Origin: Clostridia bacterium
Lineage (GTDB): Bacteria; Bacillota; Clostridia; Oscillospirales; Acutalibacteraceae
Assembly (NCBI GenBank): GCA_030528905.1
Contig: JAUMXZ010000004.1
Coordinates: 1 to 46,856 of the forward strand
Reading direction: 5' to 3'
Length of the DNA stretch: 46,856 bases
Shown here: in pieces, positions 17,443 through 24,619 of the stretch
Numbering within the stretch: the stretch's first letter is position 1
Layout: the number at the start of each line of letters is the position of its first letter
Notes under the pieces: model-generated
Told to the model about the DNA's origin: nothing
Database searches by the model: none
What the model saw: only the letters and a program-made list of their open reading frames with translations
Translations under genes and position numbers: made by a program

Positions 17443-17886
17443 TTAATCTTCTATATTTTTTAGTCCGAAACTATGCGGCAACAGCTCAGACAGCGTGTAA
17501 ATTTTTATATTTTCAACATCAATATCCCGGCTTTTGCATACAATTATCTTAAACTCCAAACCGGGACAAAACTCACTCATAACCTGTCTGCAAACTCCGC
17601 AGGGAAAACAATATTCTGATATATTCTGTTTTTTTAGTCCTCCAACTATCGCTATTGCTTCAAAATCATATACGCCATCACTCACAGCGTTAAAAAAAGC
17701 TACTCGTTCTGCGCAGATCGATGGTTCAAAGGCCGCTGATTCTATATTGCAGCCTGTGTATATTTTTTGACTTTTACAAAGCAAGGCCGCACCTACAGCA
17801 AATCCGGAATAAGGGGAATAAGATTTTTCTCTTGCCTTCAAAGCTTCTTTTATAAGTTCTTTATAGCGGTTTTCTTCTTTTCTCAT
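17443..17886 (-). CDS. cdd: Cytidine deaminase
   Basis: A 147-residue homotetramer-type cytidine deaminase that converts cytidine or deoxycytidine to uridine or deoxyuridine. The zinc site is Gram-positive style: C58 and E60 (ICAERVAFF) with C96 and C99 (PCGVCRQ). The N-terminal [14 protein letters not shown] and [15 protein letters not shown] stretches are canonical. It starts 3 bases after the deoC stop with no strong ribosome binding site of its own, so it is probably coupled to deoC. Its C-terminal tail is slightly longer than usual. Confidence 0.96.
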   Translation of the reverse strand: MRKEENRYKELIKEALKAREKSYSPYSGFAVGAALLCKSQKIYTGCNIESAAFEPSICAERVAFFNAVSDGVYDFEAIAIVGGLKKQNISEYCFPCGVCRQVMSEFCPGLEFKIIVCKSRDIDVENIKIYTLSELLPHSFGLKNIED

Positions 17887-17889
17887 AAT

Positions 17890-18543
17890 CTAATTTGATT
17901 TTTTCATAAGACTAACAAGTCTGCTCGTACCAAGTCTGTCAGCACCTAACGCTATAAACTTTTCAGCATCAGAAAAATCTGAGATACCGCCTGCTGCTTT
18001 TATTTTTAAATTCTCGGATATATTGTTTTTAAACAGTTCTACATCGTTAAATGTTGCACCCGAAGTAGAGAACCCTGTTGAAGTTTTAATATAGTCCGCA
18101 CCTGATTCTGATACTATATGACACATTTTGATTTTTTCAGAATCGGTTAAAAGACAGGTTTCTATAATCACCTTTAAAATCTTATCTCCACACACAGCTT
18201 TTAATGCTTTTATTTCATCGAGTATGGTCTTGTAATTTTGAGATTTCAAATCGCCTATATTTATTACCATATCAATTTCATCTGCTCCGTTATTAAGTGC
18301 GTCATCGGTCTCAAAAACTTTCGAGTTTTTGGTGCTGTAGCCGTTTGGAAACCCTATAACCGTACAGATTTTGGTTCTGTTTTTGATATAATTTTTACAT
18401 TCTTTCACAAATGACGGTGCAATACATACGCTTGCAGTGTTATAAAATATTGCATCGTCGCATAATAATTTTATATCTTCAAAAGTTGCGCTCTGTTTTA
18501 GTAGTGTATGATCGACTTTTTTTAATATCTGTTGTTTATCCAC
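17890..18543 (-). CDS. deoC: Deoxyribose-phosphate aldolase
   Basis: A 217-residue class I aldolase that splits 2-deoxyribose 5-phosphate into glyceraldehyde 3-phosphate and acetaldehyde. The Schiff-base lysine is K153 (DYIKTSTGF), and supporting residues are D91 (EIDMVINIG) and K124 (LKVIIET). The start is GTG 18543, with GGAG ten bases upstream. It sits between alr and cdd. The matching pentose mutase deoB and phosphorylase deoD are about 10 kb away on the same strand. Confidence 0.96.
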   Translation of the reverse strand: MDKQQILKKVDHTLLKQSATFEDIKLLCDDAIFYNTASVCIAPSFVKECKNYIKNRTKICTVIGFPNGYSTKNSKVFETDDALNNGADEIDMVINIGDLKSQNYKTILDEIKALKAVCGDKILKVIIETCLLTDSEKIKMCHIVSESGADYIKTSTGFSTSGATFNDVELFKNNISENLKIKAAGGISDFSDAEKFIALGADRLGTSRLVSLMKKSN

Positions 18544-18559
18544 CTTTAATATTCTCCTT

Positions 18560-19747
18560 TTAAGGATTTATATAATTAAGTTTACTTATTATCTTATTAT
18601 TTTTTATATATATTCTTGGCACACGCTTACTTATATTACAAGCGATTTCATAATTTATAGTATCGCACCACTTAGCCACTTGATCTATTCCTATCTCATT
18701 TTTATTTGGGTCGCCGAAAATGACAACTGTATCATCAGACTGAGCATCGGCTATATTGGAAACATCAAGCATAAGCTGATCCATACATACCGTTCCTATT
18801 ATAGGCACTCTTGCTCCCTCTATTGTCATCACTCCGTAATTTGAAAGTCTTCTTGGATACCCATCTGCATAACCTACAGGTACAGTCGCTATTTTGGTTG
18901 TTTTCTGGGTTTTAAATGTACCGGAGTAACTTATCGGAGTACCGGGATCGACTACTTTGACATAAGATATATTAGTTTTAAATTTCATTGCCGGAATAAG
19001 CTTCATATCAAAGCTCATAGATGTATTAGGTGTCAGACCGTATAAAATTATTCCCGGTCTGACCATATTGATATGGGTACTTGGATACTGTAATATCGCA
19101 GCTGAATTAGCACAGTGATAGAAGCTGAACTTTACTCCCTTTTTTCTTAATTCAGAAACGATAAGAAGGAAATTATTAAACTGTTTTTTAGTGTAAGCTC
19201 CTGCATCAGACTGCGAATCTGCAGAGGAAAAATGACTGTACATTCCATCGGCAAACAAGCCCTTTAGTCTTACTATTTTCAAAATTTTATTAACGACATT
19301 CTGAGCTTGTTCAAAATCATAAGCCGGAAAGCCTAATCTGCCCATTCCGGTATCTATTTTCAGATGGACCTTAACCTTAGTCCCCCATATTACCGCATAT
19401 TCACTTAGCTGCTGGGCATATTTTTCTGATATTACACTTTGGGTTAAATTATTGTCTATCAGCGTTTTAGCCATATTCGGAGGAGTATATCCGAGTATCA
19501 GTATAGGCAACGATATTCCGTGAGCTCTGAGTTGTAATGCCTCATCTATATTGGCAACAGCTAACCAGTCTGCTCCCAAGCTCTCATATTCTTTTGCAAC
19601 TGCTACTGAACCGTGTCCATAAGCATCTGCTTTGACAACACACATAATCTTTACTTTTTTATTTAATTTATTTCTTATTTGTAGATAATTGTTTTCTATA
19701 GCATTGAGATTTATTTCAAGCCAAGTTCTTCTTAAAAATTGCTCCAT
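18560..19747 (-). CDS. alr: Alanine racemase
   Basis: A 395-residue PLP enzyme supplying D-alanine for peptidoglycan. The PLP lysine is K39 (VVKADAYGHG) and the catalytic tyrosine is Y274 (ISYSGTF). The KIDTGMGRLGF, HCANSAAILQ and PVGYADGYPRRLSN segments are also present. ATG 19747 is preceded by AAAAGGG. It heads the minus-strand run alr-deoC-cdd-folE-folP-folB-folK, with 16 bases to deoC. A TTGACA-like box lies about 35 bases upstream on this strand, but no well-spaced -10 accompanies it, so I do not call a promoter. Confidence 0.96.
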   Translation of the reverse strand: MEQFLRRTWLEINLNAIENNYLQIRNKLNKKVKIMCVVKADAYGHGSVAVAKEYESLGADWLAVANIDEALQLRAHGISLPILILGYTPPNMAKTLIDNNLTQSVISEKYAQQLSEYAVIWGTKVKVHLKIDTGMGRLGFPAYDFEQAQNVVNKILKIVRLKGLFADGMYSHFSSADSQSDAGAYTKKQFNNFLLIVSELRKKGVKFSFYHCANSAAILQYPSTHINMVRPGIILYGLTPNTSMSFDMKLIPAMKFKTNISYVKVVDPGTPISYSGTFKTQKTTKIATVPVGYADGYPRRLSNYGVMTIEGARVPIIGTVCMDQLMLDVSNIADAQSDDTVVIFGDPNKNEIGIDQVAKWCDTINYEIACNISKRVPRIYIKNNKIISKLNYINP

Positions 19748-19814
19748 AATAACAATCCCTTTTTATATAAATTTTGTCAAATTTTAATTATTATAAAAAT
19801 ATGAGGTGATAATA

Positions 19815-19904
19815 ATGACATACTTTTTTACAAATCATTTTCTAAACGAAGATATTGATGATTTCATTTTTGCTGATGAGGAGTGGTACCCCAGTGAAAA
19901 ATAG
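19815..19904 (+). CDS. Candidate 29-residue small protein
   Basis: An ATG at 19815 is preceded by a good ribosome binding site (GAGGTGAT) and opens a 29-codon frame ending at TAG 19904. The product starts MTYFFTNHF and ends DEEWYPSEK, with 8 acidic, 8 aromatic and only one basic residue (Lys). It has no membrane segment. About 40 bases later a strong terminator stands in the same orientation, which supports a real short transcript. I do not recognise the family. It lies in the 222-base gap between alr and a DUF1624 gene, both on the opposite strand. Confidence 0.5.
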   Translation: MTYFFTNHFLNEDIDDFIFADEEWYPSEK

Positions 19905-19943
19905 CAGATTAAGCTGCAATATTTTCAATTTTAAATCTTCAGT

Positions 19944-19976
19944 CAGTCTGTACAATTATACAGACTGTTTTATTTT
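19944..19976 (+). terminator. Terminator after the 29-codon ORF
   Basis: A nine-base perfect stem, CAGTCTGTA (19944-19952) with TACAGACTG (19959-19967), is followed by TTTTATTTT. There is no comparable T-run on the other strand, so it serves plus-strand transcription. Confidence 0.8.
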
Positions 19977-20713
19977 GTGAAATATTCCACTACGAACAAC
20001 AAAAATAAAATTACCGGCTGATGTACTATATATATAATCAGAGTGTGACGGCCTAAGAACGAAAACAAATTTGAATGTTTCTTATAAAACTGAGCCGGCA
20101 GCTGTTCTTTTTTGACTATTCTTCCTATAAATGTTCCGGCAAAAAACATAAAGATATAGGGTAAAATCGGAAAATAATCTGAAGAAAAAAAGCTATCGCT
20201 TGCAAAACCTAAGGCAAACAACATATCGCTGTTATACATAAAATCCGGTATATCTATAAGTCTGATGCCCAAAACGCCCAAAAATCCATACATTACTCCG
20301 TATGTAAAGACAAACAGGATAATAGCGGTTATAAAGCCACCTAAAATCGGTATACGCTCTAAAAACTTTTGCAAAGCGGCAAACAGTAAAATTGACACAG
20401 AAAGAAGATGTAAGATTCCGAATAAAATCACTTGCTCCGGCATTATTAAATATGTAACAACGGATATCACCAAAGATATAAAAAACAGTTTTAAACCTCT
20501 TTTGAGGTTTGATTTAGACAAGTATGATGAAATACCCGATATAAAAATAAACAAGCTTGCTACAAGCGGTTGAAATGGTGAAAATATGTTTATAAGCACC
20601 GTTCCGACACTTATCGAAAAGATACTGCTCATAGAATAGAACAAGTGATAAAACACCATTAAGACTATAGCCAAGCCCCTTATTTCGTCAAATAGATAAA
20701 CTCTTTTTTTCAC
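19970..20713 (-). CDS. DUF1624 (HGSNAT-like) membrane acyltransferase family protein
   Basis: A 247-residue polytopic membrane protein with about seven hydrophobic segments. The start RVYLFDEIRGLAIVLMVFYHLFYS matches the DUF1624/heparan-alpha-glucosaminide N-acetyltransferase-like family, with an Asp-x-x-Arg-Gly motif in helix 1. The C terminus FLGRHTLIIYIVHQPVI is also typical of membrane acyltransferases. It may transfer acetyl groups to an envelope sugar, but the substrate is unknown. The start is GTG 20713. A TTGTAA-N17-TAAAAT promoter lies about 40 bases upstream. Confidence 0.8.
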   Translation of the reverse strand: MKKRVYLFDEIRGLAIVLMVFYHLFYSMSSIFSISVGTVLINIFSPFQPLVASLFIFISGISSYLSKSNLKRGLKLFFISLVISVVTYLIMPEQVILFGILHLLSVSILLFAALQKFLERIPILGGFITAIILFVFTYGVMYGFLGVLGIRLIDIPDFMYNSDMLFALGFASDSFFSSDYFPILPYIFMFFAGTFIGRIVKKEQLPAQFYKKHSNLFSFLGRHTLIIYIVHQPVILFLLFVVEYFTK

Positions 20714-20752
20714 GCTTCTGACACTTTCCCATTCTTATTTGTTTATAAGTAT

Positions 20753-20781
20753 ATTTTACCAATATATTCATTACATTACAA
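20753..20781 (-). promoter_or_regulatory. Sigma-A type promoter for the DUF1624 gene
   Basis: On the minus strand TTGTAA (20781-20776) and TAAAAT (20758-20753) are separated by 17 bases. They lie between the ComEA-like gene and the DUF1624 start. Confidence 0.5.
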
Positions 20782-20801
20782 TAAGAACCTAAATTTATTC
20801 A

Positions 20802-21239
20802 TTAAATTGTAACAAAGTCTTTTATCGCATTAAATTTTACTTCCCCGATACCGCTGACATCCAAAAGCTGTTCTACGCTTGTAAAACCGCCTATAGCTTC
20901 TCTGTAATCTATAATTCTTTGTGCGATTGTCGGGCCTATTCCATCGAGAGTTTCAAGTTCTTCTTTAGATGCTGTGTTTATATTCACGATTTGTCCGGTT
21001 ATTTGTTCTATTACCGACTGCACATTTTCGTCTTTATCTTCTTGTTGCGGCTGCTTTTCTTTCTCAGACTGCGATTGATAAACTATATACTCGCTTTCCT
21101 GAGTATAGTTTGTTATTTCTATAACCTGCACATCAGGCTTATACAGCATATTATATCCGATTATCGCCGCACAAAGCACAATGGCTACACTTATTAGTAA
21201 TCTTTCAGTTGAAAACTTCTTATCATTATTATCTTTCAA
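20802..21239 (-). CDS. ComEA-like helix-hairpin-helix protein
   Basis: A protein of about 145 residues with one N-terminal membrane anchor (LLISVAIVLCAAIIGYNML), a polar Gln/Glu/Lys-rich linker, and a C-terminal double helix-hairpin-helix domain (NINTASKEELETLDGIGP, then LLDVSGIGEVKFNAI). This is the layout of ComEA, the surface DNA receptor for competence, although its usual SLBB domain is not evident. The longest frame starts at TTG 21260, but GGAG inside it is spaced for TTG 21239, which I chose. It overlaps the end of the HAD gene by 11 bases. No ComEC channel gene is nearby. Confidence 0.8.
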   Translation of the reverse strand: MKDNNDKKFSTERLLISVAIVLCAAIIGYNMLYKPDVQVIEITNYTQESEYIVYQSQSEKEKQPQQEDKDENVQSVIEQITGQIVNINTASKEELETLDGIGPTIAQRIIDYREAIGGFTSVEQLLDVSGIGEVKFNAIKDFVTI

Positions 21240-22050
21240 TATTTTTCTCCAAATATTCAATAAAGTCTGCTACCGCACCCTTATCACAATGGCTTACAAC
21301 AACATCAGCAAAACTTTTTATGTCCTCCGGAGCATTCTCCGGTGCTGCACAAATACCCGCTGCCTTTAACAGATCCCAATCATTATAGTAATCTCCGATA
21401 GCACAAGCCTTTGAGTTGTCAATTTTAAGGTGACCAATTAAACGATTAAATGCGTTTCCCTTGTTTGAATTACTCGGAAGCATCTCAAGAAAATTGCCGC
21501 AAGAGGTAACCCAAATGACATCTTCACCGGTTATGCTCTGAGCATATTCTTTTACCTGGTTCATAATTTTCTCATCAACAGCAAAAAACACCTTATACCA
21601 GGGGCTTTTTATATCTTCCAAATTGCAGTACACATAGTTATTATTTTCCATATTCATATGATACTGCACATATTCATTTTCTTTAATTATATTTATTGCT
21701 CCATCGACATATATTTCGACGCCAACAGATGGGAATTTTTCCAATATTTTTTTCATATATGCTGCTGCATTTGTTTTATTCACAAACAGTTCTGATATAA
21801 ACTCATCATTTTCAAAGTCATAAATTGCACCGCCGTTTAAGATTATAGCCGGAGCATTAAACTTTAAGCTCTCGTTATACTTAGACACAGAAAATTTATT
21901 TCTGCCCGTAGCAAGTGAAAACTTGCCGCCGAGTTTTTTAAATCTTTCTATCGCATCTATATTTCGTTTAGGAATATCTCGGCTTTCAGGTATTAAGGTA
22001 CCGTCTAAATCTGATAAAATAAGATATCCTTTAAAAATATTCTTTTCCAA
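21229..22050 (-). CDS. HAD-superfamily phosphatase, Cof type
   Basis: A 273-residue cytoplasmic HAD hydrolase of the Cof/IIB group. Motif I is SDLDGTL (nucleophile D14, acid D16), a Thr-Gly-Arg motif II follows (LATGRN), and motif IV is GDYYNDWDLL. The size and cap type fit sugar-phosphate or flavin-phosphate phosphatases, but the substrate cannot be read from sequence. The start is TTG 22050, with AAGGG nine bases upstream. Its 3' end overlaps the ComEA-like gene. Confidence 0.88.
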   Translation of the reverse strand: MEKNIFKGYLILSDLDGTLIPESRDIPKRNIDAIERFKKLGGKFSLATGRNKFSVSKYNESLKFNAPAIILNGGAIYDFENDEFISELFVNKTNAAAYMKKILEKFPSVGVEIYVDGAINIIKENEYVQYHMNMENNNYVYCNLEDIKSPWYKVFFAVDEKIMNQVKEYAQSITGEDVIWVTSCGNFLEMLPSNSNKGNAFNRLIGHLKIDNSKACAIGDYYNDWDLLKAAGICAAPENAPEDIKSFADVVVSHCDKGAVADFIEYLEKNIER

Positions 22051-22116
22051 AACTAATTCCCTTCTTTTTATACAAAATCAAGTTAAAAAATACTGCTAAC
22101 AGGTAATTTTTTGTAA

Positions 22117-22152
22117 AACAAAAACCCCGAAGGCGATTAGCTTTTCGAGGTT
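22117..22152 (-). terminator. Terminator after tRNA-Ser
   Basis: A nine-base stem (22123-22131 with 22144-22152, one G-T pair) stands 7 bases after the tRNA 3' end and is followed on the minus strand by TTTTTGTTTT. Confidence 0.8.
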
Positions 22153-22159
22153 CAAAATC

Positions 22160-22252
22160 TGGCGGAGAGAAGGGGATTTGAACCCCTGAAACCGCTTTAA
22201 CGGTTTACACGATTTCCAATCGTGCTCCTTCGGCCAGCTCGGACATCTCTCC
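22160..22252 (-). tRNA. tRNA-Ser (anticodon GGA)
   Basis: The minus strand folds as a class II tRNA. The acceptor stem is GGAGAGA (22252-22246) with TCTCTCC (22070-block at 22164-22170), the discriminator is G, and CCA is encoded. The anticodon loop TTGGAAA gives anticodon GGA (22217-22215). A long variable arm (ACCGTTAAAGCGGT) and a GGTTCAAATCC T-arm are present. The length is 93 bases with CCA. It decodes UCC and UCU serine codons. A consensus promoter and a terminator bracket it, so it is a single-gene unit. Confidence 0.97.
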
Positions 22253-22276
22253 ACAAATAAAAAAACAACTACCATA

Positions 22277-22305
22277 ATTATACTCACATTTCCTCATTAT
22301 GTCAA
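22277..22305 (-). promoter_or_regulatory. Consensus promoter of tRNA-Ser
   Basis: On the minus strand, TTGACA (22305-22300), a 17-base spacer and TATAAT (22282-22277) match the sigma-A consensus exactly. They stand 25 bases before the tRNA 5' end. Confidence 0.92.
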
Positions 22306-22336
22306 TAATAATTTATCATTATAATTCCCAAACCAC

Positions 22337-22365
22337 TTGACTTTATCTATAGATTTTACTATATT
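22337..22365 (+). promoter_or_regulatory. Promoter of the Cys-rich small membrane protein gene
   Basis: TTGACT (22337-22342), a 17-base spacer and TATATT (22360-22365) lie 48 bases before the small ORF at 22413. They are back to back with the tRNA-Ser promoter. Confidence 0.75.
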
Positions 22366-22412
22366 TATTTAAAATCGTAAAATTAAATTTTAATAGTAAA
22401 CACGAGGTGTAT

Positions 22413-22568
22413 ATGACTGTTTTAGACTATATTATTATCGCGCTTATTCTCTTTCTGACAGTTCTTGCTGTTATTAAGATTATTAAAAGAAAGGGCAGCT
22501 GTAGTGGTTGCTCAAAAAATTGTGCCGGTTGTCAAAAGTTCCGACAAAAAAAAGAAAAGACAGACTAA
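22413..22568 (+). CDS. Small Cys-rich membrane protein, FeoB-associated-like
   Basis: A 51-residue protein. One membrane helix (about residues 6-24) is followed by a basic stretch (KIIKRKGS), a CxxCxxxCxxC cluster (C30, C33, C37, C40) and a Lys-rich tail. This matches small FeoB-associated Cys-rich membrane proteins, which are usually found near ferrous iron transporters, but no feo gene is visible here. The cluster could bind iron or zinc at the membrane. GAGGTG precedes ATG 22413. The gene has its own promoter and a terminator overlapping its stop codon, so it is a complete single-gene unit. Confidence 0.8.
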   Translation: MTVLDYIIIALILFLTVLAVIKIIKRKGSCSGCSKNCAGCQKFRQKKEKTD

Positions 22569-22590
22569 TTTTTCAGTCTGTCTTTTTTTA
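22551..22590. terminator. Bidirectional terminator between the Cys-rich gene and nupQ
   Basis: A twelve-base stem, AAAAGACAGACT (22555-22566) with AGTCTGTCTTTT (22575-22586), is followed by Ts on the plus strand. On the minus strand it is followed by TTCTTTTTTTT. It closes both converging units, and its left arm contains the end of the small ORF. Confidence 0.92.
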
Positions 22591-22595
22591 TATTA

Positions 22596-23510
22596 CTATC
22601 TATAGCTTCTTACATATGGTAATCCATTTGTTTTCGGATCTTCGCTGTTTCCTACTATCACAAGTGCTGTGAGCATAACAACAAACGGTAATGCTGATAA
22701 GAGCATTGTGTAATTTGAAAGTCCTGTTCCTCCTAAGAGTACAACCAATGACTGCATAAATCCGAACAACAAGCACGACCACAATGATCCAAGCGGAGTC
22801 CATTTTCCAAGCATTACAGCACCGAGTGCTATAAATCCGTTACCGATAACGACAAGGAATGAGAATTGTGAAACTACTGATAATGTCATAGTTGCTCCGC
22901 CTAATCCTGCGAATAATCCGGAAAGCAATACGCAAATATATTTTATTTTATTAACATTTATTCCTACGGCATCTGCTGCATCAGGATGTTCACCTACTGC
23001 TCTTATATGCAAGCCAAGCTTTGTTTTGTACAGCATTATATGTACAAGTATAGCAGCTGCAATAGCAAGCAGAACCGGAATTTTTATATTAAGGTAATAA
23101 AGCGGTGAATCAGGTGATACAATTCCGTCTAATATGCCCGGGAATGATGGGCAGCTCGGAGTTGAAGATGCACCGTCAAATATCAAATCACAGGCTACTA
23201 AGGCTACGCCCGGAGCAAAGAAGTTCATTGCTACTCCTATAACGGTATGATTTGCCTTACAGGTAACAGTTCCTATTCCGTGAAGCACTGATACTCCCAT
23301 ACATATAAGTCCTGCTGAAATAAAGGCTATCCATACATTACCGGTAAAGTAGCTAATGGTTGCTCCGATAAATGCACCCAAAGTCATAAGTCCGTCAACA
23401 CCAATATTTACAACAGCAGAGCGTTCAGAAAGCATTCCTCCTAAAGCTGTAAAGATAAGCGGTGAGGAGTACATAAGAGTAATTCCTAAAATAAATAGTA
23501 TAATTTCCAT
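22596..23510 (-). CDS. nupQ: Nucleoside ABC transporter permease (BMP family, YufQ/NupQ-like)
   Basis: A 304-residue integral membrane permease of the BPD_transp_2 class with about eight or nine hydrophobic segments. The conserved cytoplasmic loop GLHIRAVGEHPDAADAVGI is the contact with the ATPase. Together with NupP and NupO it would import nucleosides delivered by BmpA. ATG 23510 shares a TAATG overlap with the nupP stop, and GGAGG lies just upstream, so translation is coupled. It is the last gene of the unit. The symbol follows the B. subtilis/L. lactis nomenclature for this transporter type. Confidence 0.88.
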   Translation of the reverse strand: MEIILFILGITLMYSSPLIFTALGGMLSERSAVVNIGVDGLMTLGAFIGATISYFTGNVWIAFISAGLICMGVSVLHGIGTVTCKANHTVIGVAMNFFAPGVALVACDLIFDGASSTPSCPSFPGILDGIVSPDSPLYYLNIKIPVLLAIAAAILVHIMLYKTKLGLHIRAVGEHPDAADAVGINVNKIKYICVLLSGLFAGLGGATMTLSVVSQFSFLVVIGNGFIALGAVMLGKWTPLGSLWSCLLFGFMQSLVVLLGGTGLSNYTMLLSALPFVVMLTALVIVGNSEDPKTNGLPYVRSYR

Positions 23511-24619
23511 TATTTTTTCCTCCTTTGTTCAAGCTTATCTGCTAATCTTGGGAATATTACAACAAGTGCCATACAGAAAATTGAGATACCGATTGTAATA
23601 TTGACTATGTCTGTTGGAACACCAAGCTGTGATTGTGCACTCTCTGCTCCGTAGAACAATGCAGAAAAGATTATTCCGAGAAATACAGAAGCTATTGGAG
23701 ATCCTGCTGCTATAAAGGAGATAGACATTCCTCTTGTAAATCCATTTCCCTGGAACGCGGCTAATTGTGACATTTTATGCGGTTCCATTCCCATTACAAC
23801 TAAAGCTCCGGCTAATCCGCAGATAGCTCCTGCTATAGTAAGTGATAATGTTATCTTCTTCACTACACTCATTCCTGCTATTTCACAGTTTGGTTTTCCC
23901 AGTCCTGCTACTTTAAGCTCATATCCCATTGTAGTCTTTTTGAAAAACCACACCATTGCTATTGCTACTGCTATAGCAATTAAGAATCCGAAATTGACAT
24001 CCGGTTTTGCTAAGAAGTCATAAAGCCACGGAACATTAGTTTGAAGATTTTGCATAACTCCTTCTGGCAAAGTCAGATTTATAAATGATGATTCATTTAC
24101 TCTATGTACTATTGATGGGCCTTCGTCAACATACTCAAGGCTTACAAAGAAGTTTGAAACATAGAGCATTGTCCAGTTGACCATTATTCCTGATACGATC
24201 TCATTTATTCCAAATCTTGCTTTTAAATATCCTTCTATTAAGCCGCATAAAAGTCCGCCTAATATACCTGCTATTATAACTAGTGGTATTTGGATGACAG
24301 GGTGAAAATTACATACGCAGCCTACTATTGTTGCAGTTAATGTTCCTGCTATAAACTGACCTTCCGCACCGATATTTATAAGTCCTGATTTAAACGCAAA
24401 AGATACACCTAATGCCAAAAGGATAAGCGGAGTACTTTGTATTAAGACATTTGATATATATTTTGGTTGTGATAATGATCTGCTGCACCAAGCAGCAAAA
24501 ACCTCGATAGGATTATTACCAAGACAGACTAAAACTATAGCTGTAACCAAAAAGCCCAAAAGCAAAGACATAATTGTCGCAACGACAGGCTTTCTCAGAG
24601 ATTTAATTAGAACTTGCAT
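23510..24619 (-). CDS. nupP: Nucleoside ABC transporter permease (YufP/NupP-like)
   Basis: A 369-residue permease partner of NupQ with about nine hydrophobic segments. The KTTMGYELKVAGLGKPNCEIAGM stretch is the coupling-loop motif of this family, and FKSGLINIGAEGQF is also typical. ATG 24619 has GGGAGGG upstream and overlaps the end of nupO by 17 bases. Heterodimeric permeases of this kind serve nucleosides in Firmicutes, and the deoD and deoB genes just upstream support that substrate. Confidence 0.88.
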   Translation of the reverse strand: MQVLIKSLRKPVVATIMSLLLGFLVTAIVLVCLGNNPIEVFAAWCSRSLSQPKYISNVLIQSTPLILLALGVSFAFKSGLINIGAEGQFIAGTLTATIVGCVCNFHPVIQIPLVIIAGILGGLLCGLIEGYLKARFGINEIVSGIMVNWTMLYVSNFFVSLEYVDEGPSIVHRVNESSFINLTLPEGVMQNLQTNVPWLYDFLAKPDVNFGFLIAIAVAIAMVWFFKKTTMGYELKVAGLGKPNCEIAGMSVVKKITLSLTIAGAICGLAGALVVMGMEPHKMSQLAAFQGNGFTRGMSISFIAAGSPIASVFLGIIFSALFYGAESAQSQLGVPTDIVNITIGISIFCMALVVIFPRLADKLEQRRKK

